In this document: piece by piece, positions 6,339-13,180 of the stretch
How the letters are laid out: the number at the start of each line of letters is the position of its first letter
Numbering within the stretch: position 1 is the stretch's first letter
Notes under the pieces: model-generated
What the model was told of the DNA's origin: nothing
Seen by the model: only the letters and a program-made list of their open reading frames with translations
Database searches by the model: none
Source of the DNA: Bacteroidia bacterium
GTDB lineage: Bacteria > Bacteroidota > Bacteroidia > SpSt-205
Direction of reading: 5' to 3'
Assembly (NCBI GenBank): GCA_025060275.1
Contig: JANXCJ010000017.1
Coordinates: 1 to 21,477 of the forward strand
DNA length: 21,477 nucleotides
Translations under genes and position numbers: made by a program

Positions 6339-8486
6339 CTATAGCCGGAAGAGGATATCAGCATAGCGTGGAAGGGGATAATAGTCGGCTGGCAGCAGCA
6401 TCTCTATTTTATCCGCATGATATCTTAGCTCTGCCATCATGGGGCGGAGGTGTTCATGTACCCAGTTTGCGCGCTCTTCCGCAGAGGGGAGATTTTCAAT
6501 AGCCTGCCACGTGGTTTCAGCATTTCGGATAGCCTTCCACAAACCTTCAAGGTGAGTTTGAAGTGTCTCTGCAATATGATGTTGAGGAGTTTTCTCAGGG
6601 GCTAAAGCTGACGACCATGCTTGAAAGGTGGGCATAGCCATGAGCTGGAGAATCTCACTCTGATACCGAAGTGCAATGGGAATCACCTGCGTACGAAGCA
6701 TTTCTAATAGCGTATGAAGTTCAATCCCTAATGCCTTGACATACCGCTCTAATCGTACCTCATACCGAGCATTAAGCTCTACCTCAGAAAGTATATTGAA
6801 TCGCCCGAAGAGCTCGCGAGTGGAAGGGGATATGTAAGCTCTGAGTACTTGGGGAACATGAAAGGATACAGAGAGCCCCCTCTTTGCAGCTTCAGCATGC
6901 CATGCAGGGTCATAACTATTTCCATCAAAGCGAATAGGACGACTCTCTTGGAGAAATTCCCGAGTAACCGTTAGAATAGCTGCTTCACGAGAAAGACCAT
7001 TTTCCCTGTAAGCACCTACTCGCTCCCTAAACTCCTCCATAGATTCCGCTACAGCGGCATTGAGCACGATCATAGCAGGGGCACAGTGTGCAGAAGCTCC
7101 CACCGCACGAAACTCAAACTTACTACCTGTAAAGGCAAAAGGCGCTGTACGATTTCGGTCGGTGTTATCTCTCAGGACAGGAGGCAATTGAGGTATATAC
7201 AAGGATATAGCGGTCTTCTCCGGAAGTTTAGGGAGCTCAGGGACTTTTTCCAGCGCTTCTACTGCTTGAGAAACTTGGGTACCTAAGAAGACCGATAAAA
7301 TAGAAGGAGGCGCCTCATTGCCTCCTAACCGATGCTCGTTACCCGGGGTAGCGATAGTAGCCCGAAGAAGGTCCGCATGCCTGTAGAGAGCCCGCAGCAC
7401 AATACTAAGAATGCTAAAGAATCGGAGATTTTCCCGAGTGTTCTTTCCTGGAGCAAGGAGATTTATACCTGTACTTGTAGCAAGAGACCAGTTATTATGT
7501 TTGCCAGAGCCATTAATGCCTGCGAACGGCTTCTCGTGGAACAGGGCTTCTAATCCGTGGCGGCGAGCCGTACGCTGAATAAGGTCCATAAGTAGTTGAT
7601 TATGGTCTATAGCCACATTGAGGTCTTCAAAGATAGGGGCACACTCATACTGCGCTGGAGCTACTTCGTTGTGCCGAGTTTTGAGGGGGATTCCCAAACG
7701 CCATGCTTCAGCCTCCAGCTCCTCAAAAAAGGCCAACACCCGCTCAGGGATAGAGCCAAAGTAATGGTCCTCCATTTGCTGACCTCGTGGAGAGGGAGCC
7801 CCTATTAGGGTTCTACCCGTCAGCATCAAGTCTAATCTTCTTTCATACAGGCTCTTCTCTATAAGGAAAAACTCTTGCTCCACCCCCAGAGTAGGGTATA
7901 CCCGTTCTACTCCCCGATAAAAAAGAGCTACAACCTTCAAGGCAGAACGATTGAGAGCTTCAATAGAACAAAGGAGGGGGGTCTTATAATCTAAAGCCTC
8001 CCCTGTATAGGAGATGTAAACAGAAGGAATACAGAGAGTGCGCCCATAGATAAAGGGGGGAGAGGTGGGGTCCCATGCTGTATAGCCCCTTGCTTCAAAG
8101 GTACTCCGGAGCCCTCCGCTGGGAAAGGAAGAGGCATCGGGCTCCTGCTGAAGTAGCTCACTCCCATTGAAGCCGCTAAGTACTTTTCCCTGAATAGCTT
8201 CGTAGAAGTTTTCATGTTTCTCTGCTGTGAGTCCTGTAAGCGGATGAAACCAGTGGGTATAATGCGTAGCCCCTCTCTCCGTAGCCCACTGGCGTAGCGC
8301 ATTCGCAATCTCATCTGCTAACTCAGATGAAATAGATTTCCCACGTTCCCACCGAGCAATTCCCTCTAATGCACTCTCAGAGAGATATTGACGCATTATT
8401 TCCCTATGAAATACTTTCTCTCCGAATGAGTTCACTGGGAGCCGCGTAGTTGTAATTCCATTTCCGCTCGTCGTCTTAGTGATCAT
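6339..8486 (-). CDS. glnN: Glutamine synthetase type III
   Basis: This enzyme makes glutamine from glutamate, ammonia and ATP in the cytoplasm. It belongs to the large GSIII family, common in Bacteroidota and cyanobacteria. The 715-residue chain is close to the usual length of about 725. GSIII landmarks are THYTHWFHPLTGLTAEKHE at about 74-92, GVEQEFFLIE at 201-210, NEVAPAQYE at 273-281, and FHEKPFAGINGSGKHNNWSL at about 316-335, the last holding ammonia and nucleotide-site residues. The long C-terminal part is the GSIII-specific helical region. The frame extends 24 codons further upstream, but that stretch covers the -7 box and does not resemble the family, so ATG 8486 is chosen. The gene is monocistronic and divergent from rmuC; no PII or ammonium transporter gene is next to it. 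Confidence 0.95.
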   Translation of the reverse strand: MITKTTSGNGITTTRLPVNSFGEKVFHREIMRQYLSESALEGIARWERGKSISSELADEIANALRQWATERGATHYTHWFHPLTGLTAEKHENFYEAIQGKVLSGFNGSELLQQEPDASSFPSGGLRSTFEARGYTAWDPTSPPFIYGRTLCIPSVYISYTGEALDYKTPLLCSIEALNRSALKVVALFYRGVERVYPTLGVEQEFFLIEKSLYERRLDLMLTGRTLIGAPSPRGQQMEDHYFGSIPERVLAFFEELEAEAWRLGIPLKTRHNEVAPAQYECAPIFEDLNVAIDHNQLLMDLIQRTARRHGLEALFHEKPFAGINGSGKHNNWSLATSTGINLLAPGKNTRENLRFFSILSIVLRALYRHADLLRATIATPGNEHRLGGNEAPPSILSVFLGTQVSQAVEALEKVPELPKLPEKTAISLYIPQLPPVLRDNTDRNRTAPFAFTGSKFEFRAVGASAHCAPAMIVLNAAVAESMEEFRERVGAYRENGLSREAAILTVTREFLQESRPIRFDGNSYDPAWHAEAAKRGLSVSFHVPQVLRAYISPSTRELFGRFNILSEVELNARYEVRLERYVKALGIELHTLLEMLRTQVIPIALRYQSEILQLMAMPTFQAWSSALAPEKTPQHHIAETLQTHLEGLWKAIRNAETTWQAIENLPSAEERANWVHEHLRPMMAELRYHADKIEMLLPADYYPLPRYADILFRL

Positions 8487-8494
8487 TTGAAGCA

Positions 8495-8502
8495 CAAATG
8501 TA
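8495..8502 (-). promoter_or_regulatory. Promoter -7 box of the glutamine synthetase gene
   Basis: On the minus strand this reads TACATTTG, a TAnnTTTG match, 8 bases before ATG 8486. It lies directly after the stop of the methyltransferase remnant. Confidence 0.55.
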
Positions 8503-8511
8503 AAGAAATGC

Positions 8512-8640
8512 TTAAGTAGTGAGGGTGCATAGAATGTTGAAGGTAGTAGAAAAACCATAGAAAAAATCCGCCATTAAGTCCCCTGGATTGGAGGAAGCAG
8601 TAATAACCCGCTCTAAAAGGTTCTCATTGAGATAACGCAT
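8512..8640 (-). pseudogene. Remnant of a DNA (N4/N6) methyltransferase
   Basis: The minus strand here encodes about 42 codons ending in TAA. The part LLERVITASSNPGD followed by ADFFYGFSTT closely matches the segment joining the target-choice region to AdoMet motif I in N6/N4 DNA methyltransferases (PF01555 type), where the usual form is LLERIIKASSNPGD followed by DFFCGSGTT. The motif I glycines are partly lost (GFS in place of GSG), the frame is closed just upstream by TAA, and no other methyltransferase motif is present. It is therefore a decayed fragment, probably left by a lost restriction-modification gene, rather than a functional gene. It overlaps no other gene and lies just upstream of the glutamine synthetase promoter. 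The ATG at its start is probably incidental. Confidence 0.7.
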
Positions 8641-8748
8641 GAGAGACAACTTACAGAGCCTGAGACAAAAGCATGATTACACCGATGTTCATGACGATTG
8701 TACCATAAGATATATTATGTTAGATTTTCTTAATACCCCTTCTGAGGT

Positions 8749-8756
8749 TATCTTTG
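8749..8756 (+). promoter_or_regulatory. Promoter -7 box of rmuC
   Basis: TATCTTTG matches TAnnTTTG exactly and lies 9 bases before ATG 8766. A TTTT at 8725-8728, 20 bases upstream of the box, is a partial -33 element. Confidence 0.55.
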
Positions 8757-8765
8757 CCGCAGAAA

Positions 8766-10241
8766 ATGGATACGCTCCTTTTACTCGGCACATTTGCCTT
8801 AGGAGGGCTCATGGCCTTCATTATTCTTTGGGCTCGGCAGGTTAGTCTCACAGGCAAACTACGCCAATCAGAATACCTTACTCAGCAACTAAATACCGAA
8901 ATAGCTCGCCTCCAACAGGAAAAACAGCGCTTTGAGCAAACCTTCTTGCAATCACAGGCTCAAATCCTTCAGCTATCTGAAGAAAAGGCACGCTTGGAAG
9001 GTGAGTTATACTCTCTTAGTAAGCATTTAGAAGAACGTGAGTCCCACTTGCGTGAGCTTCAAGGGAAACTTGAGACCCTGCAAAAAAATCATGAAAACTC
9101 TCTCCAAACCCTCTCTCAACTCCAAGCCCACCTGCAAGCAGCTCAAGAAAATCTAAGCTGGCGGGAATCTCAAACTAAACAGCTAGAAACTCTCTTTGAG
9201 AATCTCATGCAAAAAATTATCCAGGAAGGTACTTCTATTTTCCAAACGCGCAGTCAAGATAGCATAGCCTCCCTCCTCCAGCCATTCAGAGAGCAATTAG
9301 AAAATCTCCAAAAGGAGGTAAAGGAATACGGAATGATACAACAAAAAAATGTAGGAATACTCCATGGGTTTATAGAAAAAATACTTCAAGATAGCCAAAA
9401 ACTAAGTCAACAGACTGAAGCACTTACCCGTGCCCTGCGAGGTGATATACGAGTACAAGGACGCTGGGGAGAGGCACGCCTAAAGGAGCTTTTAGACTTA
9501 GCAGGCTTCAAGGAAGGTGCACACTATTCCATGCAAGTTCCCCTACAAGGTGAGAGCGGGCTTCAATTTCGTCCTGATGTAGTTTTCAACCTTCCTGATG
9601 GTCGTCATGTCTTGATTGATGCTAAGGTTTCCCTCACATCCTATGAGAGCTACTTCGCTGCTACTAGTGAAGATGAGCAGAAAAAGCACCTCCAAGAATT
9701 AGCCAATTCCCTTCGCAAGCATATTCGCGAATTGAGTAAATACCAGAAAGCCAATATACCTCACATCGGATGGACGATCCTGTTTTGCCCTGTTGAAGGT
9801 GCACTCCAGATGTCCCTTCAAGTAGCCCCTGACCTTCTCAAGGAAGCTCAGGAAGCCCGAGTGATACTTGCCGGACCTTTCATACTAACGGGCTTCATTC
9901 ATCTTACTGGGCAGCTTTGGCAATATGAAAAGCGCAATCGGTATGCCGAAGAGATCGCCCGACTAGCCCAAAAAATGCTGGATAAGCTTGCCCGCTTCGT
10001 AGAGGAGTTGGACAAAGTGGGCAGAAGCTTAGACAAAGCCAAAGAGAGTTATGAAGCCGCTTATAAATACCTCACTAGTGGAAAAGAAAACGTGATAGCC
10101 ACAGCTAAACGAATAGAAGAACATGGTATCTCTCTACCTAAGCCTATACCTTCGGCTTGGGTAGACGATGCACTGTCAGCGGAAAATCAAGTAGATAGGC
10201 TAAGTCTCGCTCACCCCGTACAGGAGAAAAAGAATCCCTAA
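8766..10241 (+). CDS. rmuC: DNA recombination protein RmuC
   Basis: RmuC family proteins carry a restriction-endonuclease-like fold and limit DNA inversions at short inverted repeats in E. coli; their exact biochemical activity is not well defined. The 491-residue product has one N-terminal transmembrane helix (about residues 3-25), a long coiled coil (about 28-150) and the RmuC core. Core motifs include RGDIRVQGRWGEARLKELLDLAG, seen in pieces around residue 225, then FRPDVVFNLPDGRHVLIDAKVSL, again in pieces, near 270, and GWTILFCPVEGAL near 345. A TTG four codons upstream is open but falls within the -7 box, so the ATG is preferred. It is a single-gene unit and ends before a hairpin-rich convergent junction. 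Confidence 0.92.
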   Translation: MDTLLLLGTFALGGLMAFIILWARQVSLTGKLRQSEYLTQQLNTEIARLQQEKQRFEQTFLQSQAQILQLSEEKARLEGELYSLSKHLEERESHLRELQGKLETLQKNHENSLQTLSQLQAHLQAAQENLSWRESQTKQLETLFENLMQKIIQEGTSIFQTRSQDSIASLLQPFREQLENLQKEVKEYGMIQQKNVGILHGFIEKILQDSQKLSQQTEALTRALRGDIRVQGRWGEARLKELLDLAGFKEGAHYSMQVPLQGESGLQFRPDVVFNLPDGRHVLIDAKVSLTSYESYFAATSEDEQKKHLQELANSLRKHIRELSKYQKANIPHIGWTILFCPVEGALQMSLQVAPDLLKEAQEARVILAGPFILTGFIHLTGQLWQYEKRNRYAEEIARLAQKMLDKLARFVEELDKVGRSLDKAKESYEAAYKYLTSGKENVIATAKRIEEHGISLPKPIPSAWVDDALSAENQVDRLSLAHPVQEKKNP

Positions 10242-10244
10242 CCT

Positions 10245-10264
10245 CCGATGCTTCGCAGCATTGG
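10245..10264. terminator. Hairpin at the rmuC / glycosyltransferase convergent junction
   Basis: CCGATGCT and AGCATTGG pair as an 8-bp stem with one G-U pair and the loop TCGC, starting four bases after the rmuC stop. No T run follows, so it is only a weak terminator candidate for rmuC. Confidence 0.4.
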
Positions 10265-10277
10265 CCAAGTTACTTTC

Positions 10278-10299
10278 ATGTAGATCATACCTACATTTT
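10278..10299 (+). terminator. Second hairpin at the convergent junction, followed by TTTT
   Basis: ATGTAG and CTACAT form a 6-bp stem with a 7-base loop, followed by TTT on the plus strand. It overlaps the last codons of the opposing glycosyltransferase gene. The stem is AT-rich and short, so strength is doubtful. Confidence 0.35.
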
Positions 10300-11487
10300 G
10301 GAGATAATACTTAGCAACACTTGACGAACCTTCTCCACCCCCATCGCACATACGAAAAGTTGGAGCCACTCCACATCCAAGCGATAGCGAGTATTATGCA
10401 CATGTCCGACTGCATAGAATAAGGTGAAGAAAAGACTCACTCCCAATATGAAGAGGGTCAAGGCCTTATAGCGGCGAGAGCCATAGAGCAAACCTATTAT
10501 GAATAGAATATTGATAATTATCACGGGGGCTTTTCGGGCTATAATGAAAGGTAGCGAATTATTTCCCCAATAGCGGGGAGGTATCCACCAGAAAATAAAC
10601 GCATTGAGGATAGTTCTTTCAATTATTCGCGCAGTACCTACCTGCTGGGTGATCTCTTTTCCTAATTTAGCCAAAGCAGGCCCCCCTACTTTCTCAGGGA
10701 GAAGAAAAAGCGAGTCAATTTGTCTAGCAATACTTTCTGAGACTGCATAGCGAGGAGAAAAAGCATATGAGGGATGCCATGACATAGCGAAGCTATGCTG
10801 GGCTGCATAGGTTTTTGTCCAAGTAGGATATCCAAACACAAGATAGCCCCTAAGTGCCCATCCCGCCACTGGAAGCATCGCAAACATGGCTATCAAGGCT
10901 ATCTTCCTCCAAGAAAGCATGAAAAGGATTACAATTCCCATAGGAATAAAAGCTACAGGCTTTTCTATCCCTACCAGTCCCCACCAGAGTCCTACCCCAG
11001 CAGAGAGAAGCCTGTTGAAGCCCCTCCTTAGCTTCACAAGCCCTATGCCCCAAAGACAAGTAGCGAAGATAAAAAGCGATGTATTCTCCAATACAGTAGG
11101 ATAATACCAGAAAGAAGGATGAAGTGCAAAAAGCCATCCTACTATTTCTCCCAACTTCTCTATGCCTAGCCCTACACTCAAGCGGTACATGAGGTAAGGT
11201 ATCCAAGACAGGAGAAAATGCTGCACAAGAACGACCTGCCAAAGGTCATCGGCAGGTGCTCCTAACATAAGAAAAAGGCATAAGAACAAGGGATAGACAG
11301 GGCCTTTAGCTGTAGTGGGCCCTCGGTCATATATGCTAAACCCTTCTCCTGCAGCAAGGTGAAGAGCAATGTCTAAATCCTCCGCTGCATGAATAGGAGG
11401 ATTTGCAACAAAATGGAATATCATTCTACCTAACATGTGGAAAAACCCCAGGAGAATAAATACCCTCCCCTGCCGCAAGTAAATCAT
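10291..11487 (-). CDS. GT39/ArnT-like membrane glycosyltransferase (GT-C fold)
   Basis: This is a polytopic membrane protein of 398 residues resembling the GT39/ArnT (PMT_2) glycosyltransferases, which move sugars from polyprenyl-phosphate donors to protein or lipid on the outer face of the inner membrane. Support: a first helix at about residues 8-29, then an acidic loop with AEDLDIALHLAAGEGFSI, which fits the family's pattern of an acidic motif followed by 'A..LA.G.GF', then TAKGPVYPLFL and around ten hydrophobic segments. RPPxxP-type motifs are absent, and donor and acceptor are unknown. The ATG overlaps the stop of a 20-codon upstream ORF (ATGA), and a hairpin sits 5-21 bases before it. 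It is divergent from the DUF2079 gene. Confidence 0.72.
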   Translation of the reverse strand: MIYLRQGRVFILLGFFHMLGRMIFHFVANPPIHAAEDLDIALHLAAGEGFSIYDRGPTTAKGPVYPLFLCLFLMLGAPADDLWQVVLVQHFLLSWIPYLMYRLSVGLGIEKLGEIVGWLFALHPSFWYYPTVLENTSLFIFATCLWGIGLVKLRRGFNRLLSAGVGLWWGLVGIEKPVAFIPMGIVILFMLSWRKIALIAMFAMLPVAGWALRGYLVFGYPTWTKTYAAQHSFAMSWHPSYAFSPRYAVSESIARQIDSLFLLPEKVGGPALAKLGKEITQQVGTARIIERTILNAFIFWWIPPRYWGNNSLPFIIARKAPVIIINILFIIGLLYGSRRYKALTLFILGVSLFFTLFYAVGHVHNTRYRLDVEWLQLFVCAMGVEKVRQVLLSIISKM

Positions 11488-11546
11488 ACATACAGGGGCT
11501 TCGCCTGTGAAAATTGATAAGCACCCTTAGCAAGGTACATAAACAT
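11484..11546 (-). CDS. Possible 20-codon upstream ORF coupled to the glycosyltransferase gene
   Basis: An ATG lies 5 bases after a TAACTTTG box and opens a 20-codon frame (MFMYLAKGAYQF...) whose TGA overlaps the ATG of the glycosyltransferase in an ATGA arrangement. The spacing from promoter to ATG matches the other transcription-unit starts in the window, and the overlap matches the other coupled pairs. It may be a leader peptide whose translation opens the hairpin before the main start. It may also simply be a 60-base untranslated leader. The frame could extend further upstream, but that would run through the promoter box, so only the short form is listed. Confidence 0.4.
   Translation of the reverse strand: MFMYLAKGAYQFSQAKPLYV
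11492..11508 (-). promoter_or_regulatory. Hairpin just upstream of the glycosyltransferase start codon
   Basis: On the minus strand ACAGG and CCTGT pair around CGAAGCC, with an extra C-G pair possible in the loop. The structure ends four bases before the start codon and lies inside the short upstream ORF, so it could restrict ribosome access unless that ORF is translated. Confidence 0.35.
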
Positions 11547-11551
11547 CTGAA

Positions 11552-11559
11552 CAAAGTTA
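11552..11559 (-). promoter_or_regulatory. Promoter -7 box upstream of the short ORF and glycosyltransferase
   Basis: On the minus strand this reads TAACTTTG, an exact TAnnTTTG match, 5 bases before ATG 11546 and 64 bases before the glycosyltransferase ATG. Confidence 0.5.
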
Positions 11560-11608
11560 AGGGAGTAGTTTAGCGGCTCAGTCAATTTCTCTAAGGTATT
11601 GGGCTGTC

Positions 11609-11616
11609 TATCTTTG
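11609..11616 (+). promoter_or_regulatory. Promoter -7 box of the DUF2079 gene
   Basis: TATCTTTG matches TAnnTTTG exactly, 6 bases before ATG 11623. A TTTC 19 bases upstream is a possible weak -33 element. Confidence 0.6.
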
Positions 11617-11622
11617 TCCTTT

Positions 11623-13128
11623 ATGCCAAAACACGCTAAATGGCTTATTGGAGGGGTTTGGGGTACGTTCATGCTAATCTATGCTCTCATCTCTTTTCCT
11701 AATCATTTCAATTTTCGTACTGCGGGCACAGAGTTAGCCTACTCTATGCAGGTAATGGAATATCACCTCCGAGGGCATCTTATTCCACGCCAACTAAGCG
11801 TAACTAATCCATTTGTAGATACAGAGGGATGGCGGATAGATTCTCACGCTTCTCCCTCCGTGATTACAGCATTACCTTTTTATTGGCTTGGTGGTGCCTG
11901 GGGTCTTTTGGTACATCAGTGGCTCATGATAGGATGTATGGGGGTAGGATTTTTCATCTATGCTTATCAACGAACCGGCTTATGGCAGGCAGGCTTCTGG
12001 ACGATGACCCATTTTCTGGGTATGTGGGGTGTGTATAGTCTTATGGGATGGGATTGGCATGAGCTAGTATGCGGGATTGTCTGGATGCCTTGGTTCTGGT
12101 ATGCCATAGAACAAAAAAAGCCATGGCTCTTTTTTGTTAGCTGGCTGCTCTTTATTGGGGGCAAAGAGAATTTTACCCTATGGGGGGTCTGGATAGGATT
12201 TATCTTGATGTGGATATACCGTTCCCGTGAGCAGCGCCGCTGGCTCTTGATAGGCACAGCCGTAGCCCTAATCTGGTTTGTTATAGGTTATTTTCTATAT
12301 AAGGGAGGTGAAAAAGGGCTTTCGCGACTGTATCTATATGCTTACCTCGGGGCGAAGGACCCTCTTGCGGTTGTAGAGGGCAGGGAAACTTCTGTCTCTT
12401 TTTCTTTTTTCTCGGTGGTGAAGACAATCCTTCTCCGCCCACAATTCATCTGGACTCTTCTCTTTGAGTCTCCTAGGTTAGATCCCAGCACTTTCGAATT
12501 ACATTGGGCTGTTTTGTGGTCTGGAGGCTGGAGCTTTGCAGTTGAACCCGCATTCCTTCTCCTCCTCCTCCCCGTTTATCTATATAAATTACTGAGTGCT
12601 GACTATCTACTATGGGGAACCTTATACCATTATAGTATGGAGTTTGCTGCTATTCTCCCCTTAGCTGTTCTCTGGACAGCGGAAAGATGGAAAGGTCGGT
12701 GGCCCTTCTATGCAGTATTAGTAGGAGGTGCCTTGGGGGCTCATTTCATGAGCTTTTCTCTTATGGATAGCCGGTATTCCAAATGGTATGACCCTCTAAG
12801 ACATAGATGGTATTCACGCGAGCATTACTGCTCTCCATATTCTTACTGGAAAATTCATGAGGGACTCAAGGTGATACCCCGAGAAGCATCCGTGAGTGCT
12901 GCTGCAACACTCATTCCCCACATTCCTGCTCGGCTGGAATACTACCACTTCCCTGCTACTAAGCATGTGGATTACATAGCTCTCCTCAGACACAACACAG
13001 CCCCCTGGCCTCTTACTCCAGCAGAAATGGAGAAGTATATAGATTCATTAGAAAGGGCTCCCCAATGGGAAAAAATCTGGGATAGACACAAGCTGGTGAT
13101 TTTCCGGCGCAAGAAAGGGTCTGAATAA
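11623..13128 (+). CDS. DUF2079 family polytopic membrane protein
   Basis: This 501-residue protein matches the DUF2079 family, large inner-membrane proteins of unknown function with a GT-C-like layout. The N-terminal helix is followed by an exposed loop with NPFVDTEG and the conserved DSHASPSVITALPFYWL segment. Further family-like points are WDWHELVCGIVWMPWFWY and GGKENFTLW (the usual 'KE' motif). Roughly ten hydrophobic segments lie before a soluble C-terminal part from about residue 390, rich in aromatic residues and arginine. A TTG 24 bases upstream is in frame, but that extension contains the -7 box, so the ATG is chosen. Its divergent neighbour is also a GT-C-like protein, so a shared envelope-glycan role is possible, but that is inference. 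It may be co-transcribed with the copper ATPase gene 52 bases downstream. Confidence 0.78.
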   Translation: MPKHAKWLIGGVWGTFMLIYALISFPNHFNFRTAGTELAYSMQVMEYHLRGHLIPRQLSVTNPFVDTEGWRIDSHASPSVITALPFYWLGGAWGLLVHQWLMIGCMGVGFFIYAYQRTGLWQAGFWTMTHFLGMWGVYSLMGWDWHELVCGIVWMPWFWYAIEQKKPWLFFVSWLLFIGGKENFTLWGVWIGFILMWIYRSREQRRWLLIGTAVALIWFVIGYFLYKGGEKGLSRLYLYAYLGAKDPLAVVEGRETSVSFSFFSVVKTILLRPQFIWTLLFESPRLDPSTFELHWAVLWSGGWSFAVEPAFLLLLLPVYLYKLLSADYLLWGTLYHYSMEFAAILPLAVLWTAERWKGRWPFYAVLVGGALGAHFMSFSLMDSRYSKWYDPLRHRWYSREHYCSPYSYWKIHEGLKVIPREASVSAAATLIPHIPARLEYYHFPATKHVDYIALLRHNTAPWPLTPAEMEKYIDSLERAPQWEKIWDRHKLVIFRRKKGSE

Positions 13129-13180
13129 ATACATTCATCCCTCCTCTAACTCTAAGAAAATTTCCATCCATATTCGCTCT

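Noticed and set aside
8487..8558. N-terminal extension of glutamine synthetase by 24 codons.
   Set aside because: It overlaps the TACATTTG box and the methyltransferase remnant in another frame and has no likeness to the family's N-terminus.
8639..8845. Plus-strand 68-codon frame before and into rmuC.
   Set aside because: It runs through the rmuC promoter box and the rmuC start in another frame and shows no protein-like features.
10850..11242. A 130-codon minus-strand frame inside the glycosyltransferase gene.
   Set aside because: It is an alternative frame of a membrane protein gene with good family likeness in the main frame; the composition is Cys/Arg/Ser-rich and not protein-like.
11547..11672. 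Longer form of the short upstream ORF before the glycosyltransferase.
   Set aside because: The extension would cross both divergent promoter boxes and the start of the DUF2079 gene. Only the 20-codon form fits the promoter spacing.
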